Of a stretch of 64,000 nt of DNA, positions 41,556 to 49,383 are shown one piece after another. The notes below the pieces were generated by a model, which saw nothing but the letters and a program-made list of their open reading frames with translations, ran no database searches and was not told the origin of the DNA. Position 1 is the first letter of the stretch. The number at the start of each line of letters is the position of its first letter. A program made the translations under genes and the position numbers. This DNA comes from BOG-908 sp965198855 (GTDB taxonomy: Bacteria; Pseudomonadota; Alphaproteobacteria; Acetobacterales; Acetobacteraceae), in NCBI GenBank assembly GCA_965198855.1, contig CBDAPZ010000001.1, forward strand, positions 310,001 to 374,000, written 5' to 3'.

Positions 41556-44551
41556 GGATGACGCGAGAGCAGTTCGCCGTCGCGGGTGCCGAACGAGACG
41601 ATCACGCAGTTGCGCCCGTTTTCCTTGGCCTCGTACAGTGCCTTGTCGGCACGGCCGATCAGCGACTTCCAGCTGTCGCGCGCGCGCGCAGAGGCGACAC
41701 CGATGCTAACGGTCACATGGATGGTCTCGCCGTCGACGATGAAGGCGTCACCGCAGAGGCGCTCATTCAGCTCGCGTATGCGGTCGGTGCCGCGATCATC
41801 GTGCGACATGAGAACAACAAGAATCTCCTCGCCGCCATAGCGCCCTGCATATTCGTCTGGCTTCAGTGCCTGGCGCATGCGCCGGCCCATCTCCTCGAGG
41901 ATCTCGTCGCCGGCGAGATGGCCGTGCCTGTCGTTGATCTTCTTGAAATGATCGATGTCGATGAGGCCAACGGTCAGGTGCGAGTGGCTGTTCTCGGCGA
42001 TCAGCGAACCGACCAGACGGGCCTGTATCTCGCCGCGCGTGAGCAATTTGGTCAGGCTGTCCTGGGTTGCGAGTATCTGCAGCGCCGCTTGCGCCTCGCG
42101 CATCTCCTTCGTGCGGTGCTCGACCTCGCGCTGCAGGGTTCGCTGCTGTTGCAGGAGCAGGCGCAGCCGTAGTCGCAGCAAAGCGTAACCGAGCGCGCAG
42201 ACACCGACCGCGTAAAGCAGCATCATCGGCCAGGTGGTCCACCACGGCGAGTCCATGCGCAGCGTGATCGAAACCGGCGCCGATTCCTGATGGGTCAGCG
42301 GATCATAGGCGATCACTTCGAATGCATGCGCCCCAGGGGGAAGGAACGCGTAACGTGCGTAGCCGCTCGATGTGTCGGCCCACGCTTCATCCACGCCGCG
42401 CAGGCGGTAGCGGAAACGAACGGTGCCATCGGCCTCGAAATTCAATGCACCAAAATGCACCTCCAACTGGTCACGCGTGTAGGCGACGGCATTGCCGCGA
42501 TAATCGGTATTGCCGAGGATTACGGAGGTGATGACCGGCTTGAGCACCTGTTCCTTGAACATGATCGTCGGGTCATGCAGATGCGACAGCCCCTGGCTGG
42601 TGCCGATCCACATCGAGCCGTCGGTATCCTCGAACAGGCTGTTCTGGTCCAGATCGTTCCAGATGAGGCCGCTATCGGTGTTGGCCGACACCCAACGTTT
42701 GCCGTTGAACACGGAGACGCCGTTATCGGTGCCGGTCCATACCCAGCCGCGACTGTCCACCAGGATGGAAACCACCGTGTTGGAGACGATGTCCGGCACA
42801 CCGTACCGGATCATGGCGTCGAGGCGGTCGCCGGCGACCGAGAGTTTGTACAGACCGCCGCCCGCGCCGCCGACCCAGAGCGTGCCGTCCTTGGCGAGCC
42901 CCAGTGTCATCGGCTGGAACTCCGCTTCCTGCCAATGCGGCTTGATGACGATGAGGCTGCCGTCGTCGTGGCGATGGACCAGGTGGCCTTCCTTGATCAT
43001 CCAGAGGCTGCCATCGTGATCCACGGCGGCCGCATCGAATACGCCCGGCAGGTCAGGGTGGACCTCCGGCGCCTGGGGCGATTGGGAATCGGCGATCGAA
43101 TACACGCCCTTCTCGGTGAAGAGCCACAGAAGCGAGCCCGGGCCATGCAGGATCTGGGTGATAGCGGGGGTCTTGAAGATCTGAATCTCGCCGGTCGCCG
43201 TGGTGATGCAGGCAATGCCGCTCGAGCCCTCCGAGCGCCAGACATGTCCCCAGGCATCCGTGGTCAGCGCGAAACCTGCCCTGTCGTAATGCCGCTTCAG
43301 CCCTGCTTGGCCTCCTGCATCGCCCACCGCATCCGAGCCGCCATCGGTGGCGACCCAGAGTGGACCGCCGGGCGCGCGTGCCATCTGCCAGACGACGTCG
43401 TTCGACAAACCGTCGTGATGATCGATATTATCCCAGATGCCATAGCCCAGCGCGCGCATGACGCCCTTGCCAAGGGCGCCAATCCACAAATTGCCCTCAT
43501 GGTCGAACAGGACGGAGAGGATTGCCGTCGACGGCAACCCGTTATCGGTATTGAAAGTGCGCCAGCCCTGGCCCTCGCGCACGATCAGCCCGTTTCCGGA
43601 TTGCGTCACCAACTGCCCGCTGGGGGTCTGTGCCAGCAGAAGGCCATGCGGGTAATTGGCGTAGAGCCCATTCTGTTTCGGCATCGGCGAGATTTCCACC
43701 TTGCCGCTCTCCGGATCGATCTCCGCCAGGTGCCCGACCGAACGGGCGACGACGTGGCCGTTGGGCCGGACGAGCAAAGCCTCCCACTCCTCCGCAGGAA
43801 GCCCGTCGGTGGTGCCGAAGCAACGCCGGAAATGCGCACCAATCTCGCAGAGGCCGCCGCCCGCGCGCGCCAGCCAAAGCATGGCGCCGGATTCAGCCAA
43901 CGGTGTCCGGTTCTGTAGCGGAATGCCCTGGTCGAGGAACATGCCGCTCGTCGGCTCGATATGCGGACGGCCATCGGGCGCATGGGTGTTGACGTAATAC
44001 AGATTGCCTTGCGCAGCGATGATAGCGCCATCGCCCCAGCTGGTCATCTGCCCAGCTTCTTCATCGCTGATGCTGCCGACCGTCGAGGCGGCCGGCACGA
44101 AGGTGAGGCGCTCCGGCGGGATGGCATTGCTGATCGGCGTCGTGGAAACATAGACCGTGTGCGAGTAGCGCAGGATGATATGGCGCGCGGCATCCGTCAC
44201 CATGGCTTCCACGATGCCGCCATCGGGCAGCCCTTGCCGCGGACCAAGATTTGCGAAGCGGCGGCCATCATAGACGTAGAGGCCGTGTTCCGTGCAGGCG
44301 AAGATGAAGCCGGTCTGATCCTGCTTGAGGCAGTTGAACCAGGCGTTGGAAAGGCCTTCCGTCGCGCTATACGTGCGGAACGACACTTCTTGCGCGCCGG
44401 CGTCGAATGCGGCGAGCGCCGGCAGGATGAGGCAGATTGCGCCTGTCAGGAATGTTCGACAAATCCGGCGGGTTTTTGGAAAATGGACGACCCTCACGGC
44501 TAAACTTCGTCTCCCATCCACAACCCTAGGCGGCAGGCGATCTTGTAGCAT
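41552..44551 (-). CDS. Propeller-sensor diguanylate cyclase, second copy with GGEEI
   Basis: About 999 residues from the ATG at 44551. A signal/anchor region (FLTGAICLILPALAAFDAGA), a periplasmic propeller (TEHGLYVYDGRRF, DGLPSTAILSVLFDHEGNLW and similar repeats), a Y_Y_Y domain (FRYRLRGVDEAWADTSSGYA then RYAFLPPGAHAFEVIAYDP), one helix (MMLLYAVGVCALGYALLRLR), a coiled coil, and a GGDEF domain with GLIDIDHFKKINDRHGHLAG. The signature is YGGEEI instead of GG(D/E)EF and the inhibitory RxxD is absent, so activity may be altered. It overlaps lysE by ATGA. The start is uncertain; a GTG at 44497 also precedes the signal. Confidence 0.9.
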   Translation of the reverse strand: MLQDRLPPRVVDGRRSLAVRVVHFPKTRRICRTFLTGAICLILPALAAFDAGAQEVSFRTYSATEGLSNAWFNCLKQDQTGFIFACTEHGLYVYDGRRFANLGPRQGLPDGGIVEAMVTDAARHIILRYSHTVYVSTTPISNAIPPERLTFVPAASTVGSISDEEAGQMTSWGDGAIIAAQGNLYYVNTHAPDGRPHIEPTSGMFLDQGIPLQNRTPLAESGAMLWLARAGGGLCEIGAHFRRCFGTTDGLPAEEWEALLVRPNGHVVARSVGHLAEIDPESGKVEISPMPKQNGLYANYPHGLLLAQTPSGQLVTQSGNGLIVREGQGWRTFNTDNGLPSTAILSVLFDHEGNLWIGALGKGVMRALGYGIWDNIDHHDGLSNDVVWQMARAPGGPLWVATDGGSDAVGDAGGQAGLKRHYDRAGFALTTDAWGHVWRSEGSSGIACITTATGEIQIFKTPAITQILHGPGSLLWLFTEKGVYSIADSQSPQAPEVHPDLPGVFDAAAVDHDGSLWMIKEGHLVHRHDDGSLIVIKPHWQEAEFQPMTLGLAKDGTLWVGGAGGGLYKLSVAGDRLDAMIRYGVPDIVSNTVVSILVDSRGWVWTGTDNGVSVFNGKRWVSANTDSGLIWNDLDQNSLFEDTDGSMWIGTSQGLSHLHDPTIMFKEQVLKPVITSVILGNTDYRGNAVAYTRDQLEVHFGALNFEADGTVRFRYRLRGVDEAWADTSSGYARYAFLPPGAHAFEVIAYDPLTHQESAPVSITLRMDSPWWTTWPMMLLYAVGVCALGYALLRLRLRLLLQQQRTLQREVEHRTKEMREAQAALQILATQDSLTKLLTRGEIQARLVGSLIAENSHSHLTVGLIDIDHFKKINDRHGHLAGDEILEEMGRRMRQALKPDEYAGRYGGEEILVVLMSHDDRGTDRIRELNERLCGDAFIVDGETIHVTVSIGVASARARDSWKSLIGRADKALYEAKENGRNCVIVSFGTRDGELLSRHP

Positions 44552-44613
44552 GCTCCAGCGGGAACGCAATGATAACGATAATCGCGTAACACGATAGTTC
44601 CCACGAGCGGGAG

Positions 44614-44640
44614 CCCTCCCGCAAGGGTTGAGCGGGAGGG
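44614..44640. terminator. Hairpin 3' of the repeat protein gene
   Basis: Stem ccctcccgc / gcgggaggg with a 9-base loop, about 48 bases after the repeat-protein stop (44688) on the minus strand. No T-tract is seen, so termination is inferred. Confidence 0.5.
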
Positions 44641-44687
44641 CCTCTGTAAACGGCAAGCGCGAGTGGCGATCTGCCTGTTATCGTAGA

Positions 44688-45530
44688 TCAGCCTGTTACG
44701 GTGAGATCGTTCGGGTAGTGGTGGAAAATCTCGTGGCCGGGCTGTTTGGTCGCGGCGCTCAGCTGGTCGGTAATGTCGTTCGGGTAGTGGTGGAAAATCT
44801 CGTGGCCGGGCTGTTTGGTCGCGGCGCTCAGCTGGTCGGTAATGTCGTTCGGATAGTGGTGGAAAATCTCATGGCCGGGCTGTTTGGTCGCGGCGCTCAG
44901 CTGGTCGGTAATGTCGTTCGGGTAGTGATGGAAAATCTCGTGGCCGGGCTGTTTGGTCGCGGCGCTCAGCTGGTCGGTGATATCGTTCGGATAGTGGTGG
45001 AAAATCTCGTGGCCGGGCTGTTTGGTCGCGGCGCTCAGCTGGTCGGTAATGTCGTTCGGGTAGTGATGGAAAATCTCATGGCCGGGCTGTTTGGTCGCGG
45101 CGCTCAGCTGGTCGGTGATATCGTTCGGATAGTGGTGGAAAATCTCGTGGCCGGGCTGTTTGGTCGCGGCGCTCAGTTGGTCGGTAATGTCGTTCGGGTA
45201 GTGATGGAAAATCTCATGGCCGGGCTGTTTGGTCGCGGCGCTCAGCTGGTCGGTGATATCGTTCGGATAGTGGTGGAAAATCTCGTGGCCGGGCTGTTTG
45301 GTCGCAGCGCTCAGTTGGTCGGTAATGTCGTTCGGGTAGTGATGGAAAATCTCCGGACCGACCTGCTTGGTCGCAGTGCTCAGTTGACCGGTGCTTATAC
45401 CGGACGTGCCATTCAGTTGGTGGAAGATCTCCGATGCGCCACGACCCGAGGTCGAAAGTGCGGTGGCCGCACCCAAAAACACTGCGGTCGCGGCAAATAT
45501 GTTCAGGCGTGCTTTAAACGTCGTCGTCAT
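44688..45530 (-). CDS. Secreted protein built of identical 23-residue His-containing repeats
   Basis: 280 residues. Start ATG at 45530 behind AGGAGAGG; signal peptide (MTTTFKARLNIFAATAVFLG, then AATALSTSGRGAS). Next is a degenerate unit (SEIFHQLNGTSGISTGQLS) and ten units based on HEIFHHYPNDITDQLSAATKQPG (23 residues; shown here in two pieces: HEIFHHYPNDITD and QLSAATKQPG). The first of the ten has PEIF in place of HEIF; the last ends NDLTVTG. Each unit offers HxxxHH and acidic residues, suggesting metal binding or amphipathic helix repeats. No known family is recognised. No membrane helix remains after signal cleavage, so it should be periplasmic or extracellular. Role unknown. Confidence 0.85.
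   Translation of the reverse strand: MTTTFKARLNIFAATAVFLGAATALSTSGRGASEIFHQLNGTSGISTGQLSTATKQVGPEIFHHYPNDITDQLSAATKQPGHEIFHHYPNDITDQLSAATKQPGHEIFHHYPNDITDQLSAATKQPGHEIFHHYPNDITDQLSAATKQPGHEIFHHYPNDITDQLSAATKQPGHEIFHHYPNDITDQLSAATKQPGHEIFHHYPNDITDQLSAATKQPGHEIFHHYPNDITDQLSAATKQPGHEIFHHYPNDITDQLSAATKQPGHEIFHHYPNDLTVTG
44701..45390 (-). repeat. Ten tandem 69-bp repeats within the secreted protein gene
   Basis: Exact 69-bp period: gtggaaaatc-type anchors recur at 44721, 44790, 44859, 44928, 44997, 45066, 45135, 45204, 45273 and (variant) 45342. Units alternate between a form with gtaatgtcgttcgggtagtg and a form with gtgatatcgttcggatagtg in the later copies, so a 138-bp double unit is visible from about 44908 onwards. 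Differences are mostly silent in the coding strand. Confidence 0.95.
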
Positions 45531-45927
45531 TGGGAAAACCTCTCCTGATGGCCCTGGGCCCGGTGCCCATTGCATACAATATATAGTCGTTCCGCATCGA
45601 ACGTGCGTGATCTTTCCAGCCCCACACACAAAAATTTTCAACATGTGTCGGTTTTTGACGCTACTTCCGGTAGCATACCGTACAGAAATTCCCTGAAAAA
45701 TATTCAAGCAACATTCTTGGCGCTGCATATGATGGTGTGTTGCATTGTTACACGCGCGGCGATTGAATCCTTTTCGCTTTTGGGCGAATCGTATACAGGA
45801 TCGCGGTTTGTCAGAGCGGCTGGTTGCCTCTTGCGCCGATAGTGCGGTGCACCTCTATAATCCGTCTCTCGGCCGTCGTTTTCGGGTTCGAGGGCAGGCT
45901 GGAGCAATCCGCCGAGTGGAGAGCGCC
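45531..45927. other. Divergent intergenic region, repeat protein / fusion oxidoreductase
   Basis: About 400 bases between two divergent genes, relatively AT-rich near 45580-45740. Must hold both promoters. No RNA gene, clear palindrome or small gene is recognised in it; the reading frames crossing it have no coding character. Confidence 0.5.
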
Positions 45928-47562
45928 ATGAGCACAGAAAACGCCAGGCGCGACCAGATGTTTCCCCATCTTACAGAAATGCAGATCGCGTCCGCGCAAC
46001 GTTTTGCGTCGGGCGAAATGCAGCATTTCGCACCCGGTGAAATGCTGTTCGAAATCGGTGCACGCGACAACGCGGCCTGGCTCGTTACCGGCGGTGCTAT
46101 GGAACTGGTGCGGCGTTCGCCGTTGGGCGAGGAGGTGCCGATCGCAAGGCTGCAGCGCGGTCAGCTTTCGGGCGAAGTGGCACAACTGGCAGGGCGGGCG
46201 GCGCTGGCGCTCGGCCGGGCAGGCTCGGAAGGCTGCACGGCGATCTGTTTCGATCCGCCGCATCTGCGTGCGTTGGTCATCGGCCATGCGGAAATCGGCG
46301 AGATCGTGATGCGCGCCTTCATCCTGCGACGGGTGGGGCTGATCGCGGCCGATGCAGGGCCGTTGCTGGTCGGCCGCCCGGGGGCGCCGGACTTGGTCAG
46401 GCTGCAGGGGCTGCTGACGCGCAACGGCTATCCGCATCACGTGGTCGATTCACAAGGCGAGGAAGGCCGCGAAATCCTCAGCCATATGGGGATCGTGCCC
46501 GCGGATCTGCCGCTGCTGGTGTGCCCCGGCGGCGAGGTGCTGAAGCGGCCGAGCGATGCTGAGGCCGGGGTGTGCCTCGGCCTCACGCCGGTGCTCGATT
46601 CTTCCGTTCTCTACGACGTGGCGGTGGTGGGCGCAGGGCCGGCTGGTCTGGCAACGGCAGTGTATGCGGCGTCCGAGGGGTTATCGGTGCTGGTGTTGGA
46701 CAGCCGTTCTGTCGGCGGCCAGGCCGGCGCCTCTGCGCGGATCGAGAATTATCTTGGTTTTCCCACTGGAATCTCCGGACAGGCACTGGCCGGACGGGCA
46801 TTCAACCAGGCGGCAAAGTTCGGCGCGGAGATCGCCTTGCCACTGAGCGTGGAGCGCCTTGCCTGCCAGCACGACGAGCACGCGCCGCTGGTGCTGTCGC
46901 TTTCCAACGGCGCCACCGTGCAGGCGCGTTGCGTGGTGGTGGCCTCCGGCGCGCGCTATCGGCGGCCGGCGATCGGCAATATCGAGATGTTCGAGGGCAA
47001 CGGCGTTTCCTACTGGGCCTCGCCGATCGAGGCCAGGCTGTGCAAGGACGAGGAGATCGCTCTGGTGGGCGCCGGCAATTCCGCGGGCCAGGCCGTGGTG
47101 TTCCTCGCATCTTTCGTGAAGAAGCTGCACCTGGTGGTGCGGGGGGCGAGCCTGGCCGCCTCGATGTCGCGCTATCTTATCGACAGGATAGAAGGACTTT
47201 CGAATGTGGAGCTGCATCTGCAAACCGAGGTGGTCGCCCTCGAAGGCGATGCTGACGATGGATTGAAGGCGGCGACGTTCCGTAACCGGGCGCGCGACGC
47301 GTTGCATCGGTGCGAGCTGCGCCACATGTTCCTGTTCATCGGCGCCGATCCGAATACCGGGTGGCTGAAGGAATGTGTAGCGCTCGATGACAAGGGGTTC
47401 GTGCTGACCGGGCAGGAGGGCGCCGGCGGTCTGCAGACGAGCCGGCGCCGCGTATTTGCGGTAGGAGATGTGCGCGCAGGATCGACGAAGCGGGTGGCGG
47501 CGGCGGTGGGGGATGGCGCTGCGGCAGTGGCTCAGATACATGCAGCACTTGCAGAAAAGTAA
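45928..47562 (+). CDS. Cyclic-nucleotide-binding domain fused to thioredoxin-reductase-like FAD oxidoreductase
   Basis: 544 residues from the ATG at 45928 (after GGAGAG). Domains: cNMP-binding (about 20-135, FAPGEMLFEIGARDNAAWLV and RLQRGQLSGEVAQLAGR), a thioredoxin-like linker (about 150-225, ending VPADLPLLVCPGGEVLKRPS), then a two-domain FAD/NAD(P)H oxidoreductase (AVVGAGPAGLATAVYAASEG; ALVGAGNSAGQAVVFLASF; VFAVGDVRAGSTKRVAAAVG). The redox CxxC of thioredoxin reductase is missing: the block reads SYWASPIEARLC. So it is a TrxR relative of unknown acceptor, possibly gated by cAMP or a related ligand. It is followed by hairpin repeat E. Confidence 0.9.
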   Translation: MSTENARRDQMFPHLTEMQIASAQRFASGEMQHFAPGEMLFEIGARDNAAWLVTGGAMELVRRSPLGEEVPIARLQRGQLSGEVAQLAGRAALALGRAGSEGCTAICFDPPHLRALVIGHAEIGEIVMRAFILRRVGLIAADAGPLLVGRPGAPDLVRLQGLLTRNGYPHHVVDSQGEEGREILSHMGIVPADLPLLVCPGGEVLKRPSDAEAGVCLGLTPVLDSSVLYDVAVVGAGPAGLATAVYAASEGLSVLVLDSRSVGGQAGASARIENYLGFPTGISGQALAGRAFNQAAKFGAEIALPLSVERLACQHDEHAPLVLSLSNGATVQARCVVVASGARYRRPAIGNIEMFEGNGVSYWASPIEARLCKDEEIALVGAGNSAGQAVVFLASFVKKLHLVVRGASLAASMSRYLIDRIEGLSNVELHLQTEVVALEGDADDGLKAATFRNRARDALHRCELRHMFLFIGADPNTGWLKECVALDDKGFVLTGQEGAGGLQTSRRRVFAVGDVRAGSTKRVAAAVGDGAAAVAQIHAALAEK

Positions 47563-47687
47563 GCAGTTCTTTTTGAAAAAATAACCAAAAAGCTTTTGTT
47601 ATCATGGCGCGCGCTGCCGGATAGACCCGCGACAGCGACATAAAAGTCTTTTGCTTCTTTTCTTCAGAAAAGAAGATTCTTTCTTTT
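47563..47687. repeat. Full-length hairpin repeat (copy E)
   Basis: Left arm diverged (aagcagttctttttgaaaaa, 47563-47598); core with cgcgacagcgac (the inverse of the copy A core); right arm (47641-47687) near consensus: aaaagtcttttgcttctttt then cttcagaaaagaag. Lies between the fusion oxidoreductase and the ABC ATPase gene. The right arm overlaps the 5' leader of the ABC gene. Confidence 0.75.
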
Positions 47688-47701
47688 GTGGGAATTTTCA
47701 A

Positions 47702-48625
47702 ATGGCAACCGCAATCGCGATCAAAGGCCTAAGCAAGGCCTATGGGAGCGGCGCCAAGGCGCTCGACAGCATCGATCTCGAGATCCAGCAGGGTGAGATC
47801 TTTGCGCTGCTCGGCCCCAACGGCGCCGGCAAGACGACTTTGATCAGCATCATCTGCGGCATCGTAAATGCCTCTTCCGGCACGGTGCAGGTCGGCGCGT
47901 TTGATCACGTGCAACGATATCGGGCCGCGCGCGACCTGGTCGGGTTGGTGCCGCAGGAGCTGAACACGGATGCTTTCGAGACCGTGCTGGCGACGGTGAA
48001 TTTCAGCCGCGGGCTGTTCGGCAAACCGAAGGATGATGCGCTGATCGAGCGTGTTCTGCGCGATCTGTCTTTGTGGGACCGCAGGGGCAGCAAGATCATC
48101 ACGCTCTCCGGCGGCATGAAGCGCCGCGTGATGATCGCGAAGGCCTTGTCGCATGAACCCCGGATATTGTTTCTCGACGAGCCGACGGCGGGCGTCGATG
48201 TCGAGTTGCGGCGCGACATGTGGGCGATGGTGCGCAAGCTGCGCGCTGGCGGTGTGACCATCGTGCTGACCACGCATTACATCGAGGAAGCCGAGGAGAT
48301 GGCCGACCGTGTGGGCGTGATCAACCAGGGGCGCATCATCCTGGTCGAGGACAAGGCCGAGCTGATGGGAAGGCTCGGAAAGTCGCAGCTTCTTCTGCAA
48401 TTAGACCAGGCGCTGCAAACCCTGCCTGAGACACTTGCCGCCTGGCACCTGGAGCTTCGGCAAAACGGGACGGAACTGGCCTATGGCTACGATGTGCGAT
48501 CGGATGCGAGCGGCGTGCCCGGGCTGCTACGGCAACTCGATGAGATGGGGGTGACGGTGAAACATATGCAGACAAAACAAAGCTCGCTTGAGGATATCTT
48601 CGTGTCGTTGGTCTCCGCCGCATGA
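47702..48625 (+). CDS. ABC-2 exporter, ATP-binding subunit
   Basis: 307 residues. Walker A is LLGPNGAGKTTLI, the signature is LSGGMKRRVMIAKAL, Walker B is ILFLDEPTAGVD and the H-loop is TTHYIEEAEEM. The extra C-terminal 80 residues (LLLQLDQALQTLPETLAAWH onward) are typical of NodI/DrrA-type exporters. ATG at 47702 (MATAIAIKGLSKAYGSG). Coupled to the permease by ATGA overlap. Confidence 0.95.
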   Translation: MATAIAIKGLSKAYGSGAKALDSIDLEIQQGEIFALLGPNGAGKTTLISIICGIVNASSGTVQVGAFDHVQRYRAARDLVGLVPQELNTDAFETVLATVNFSRGLFGKPKDDALIERVLRDLSLWDRRGSKIITLSGGMKRRVMIAKALSHEPRILFLDEPTAGVDVELRRDMWAMVRKLRAGGVTIVLTTHYIEEAEEMADRVGVINQGRIILVEDKAELMGRLGKSQLLLQLDQALQTLPETLAAWHLELRQNGTELAYGYDVRSDASGVPGLLRQLDEMGVTVKHMQTKQSSLEDIFVSLVSAA

Positions 48626-49383
48626 ACTTCCATTCGATCAACGCCATCTATCGTTTCGAGATGAACCGGACATTCAGGACTCTCCTGCAGAGCATTGTGT
48701 CGCCGATCATCTCGACTTCCTTGTATTTCGTGGTGTTCGGGGCGGCGATCGGTTCGCGCATGGCCAAGATCGGCGGCGTCGATTACGGCGCGTATATCGT
48801 GCCGGGGCTCATCATGCTGTCGCTGCTGACGCAGAGTATTTCGAACGCGTCGTTTGGCATTTATTTCCCCAGGTTCACCGGCACGATCTACGAGATTCTG
48901 TCGGCACCGATTTCGGCCGTCGAAGTCGTGCTCGGTTATGTAGGCGCGGCGGCAAGCAAGTCGATTGCACTCGGCCTGCTGATATTGGCGACGGCGCGGC
49001 TGTTCGTAAGCTTCGGGATCACCCATCCGTTCTGGATGCTGGGTTTCCTGGTGCTGACATCTGTCACCTTCAGCCTGCTCGGCTTTATCATCGGCATCTG
49101 GGCCGACAGCTTCGAGAAACTGAACCTGGTGCCGATGCTGATCGTGACACCTCTCACCTTTCTCGGCGGCAGCTTCTACTCGATCGACATGCTGCCGCCG
49201 TTCTGGCGCGCGGTGACGCTGGTGAACCCGGTGGTGTATCTCGTCAGCGGATTCCGCTGGAGTTTCTACGGCAAGTCCGATATCGGGCCGCTTGCGAGCC
49301 TTGGCATGACGTTTCTGTTCATGGCTGTCTGCCTGCTGGTGATCGGCTGGATTTTCCGGACCGGATACGGTTTTAAGCGCTAG
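48622..49383 (+). CDS. ABC-2 type permease
   Basis: 253 residues and about six helices, the NodJ/DrrB-like permease of the preceding ATPase. Blocks: YRFEMNRTFRTLLQSIVSPI, YGAYIVPGLIMLSLLTQSIS and FLGGSFYSIDMLPPFWRAVT with NPVVYLVSGFRWSFYG. The exported substrate is unknown: lipid, polysaccharide precursor or drug. Start overlaps the ATPase stop; the 3' end overlaps the convergent decarboxylase-like gene by 4 bases. Confidence 0.93.
   Translation: MNFHSINAIYRFEMNRTFRTLLQSIVSPIISTSLYFVVFGAAIGSRMAKIGGVDYGAYIVPGLIMLSLLTQSISNASFGIYFPRFTGTIYEILSAPISAVEVVLGYVGAAASKSIALGLLILATARLFVSFGITHPFWMLGFLVLTSVTFSLLGFIIGIWADSFEKLNLVPMLIVTPLTFLGGSFYSIDMLPPFWRAVTLVNPVVYLVSGFRWSFYGKSDIGPLASLGMTFLFMAVCLLVIGWIFRTGYGFKR

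Noticed and set aside
41558..42172. Second forward frame at the GGDEF domain
   Set aside because: Shadow of the cyclase domain on the minus strand.
42290..43918. 542-residue forward frame over the second propeller cyclase
   Set aside because: Antisense shadow; repeated features come from the propeller repeats on the real strand.
44701..45390. CRISPR-like regular repeat array
   Set aside because: The period is 69 bp with no unique spacers; the whole unit is repeated and in frame, and no cas genes are present.
44628..45548. Long forward open frame of 306 residues across the repeat array
   Set aside because: It mirrors the repeats on the opposite strand, lacks a signal peptide and ribosome site, and the reverse frame has AGGAGAGG plus a signal peptide.
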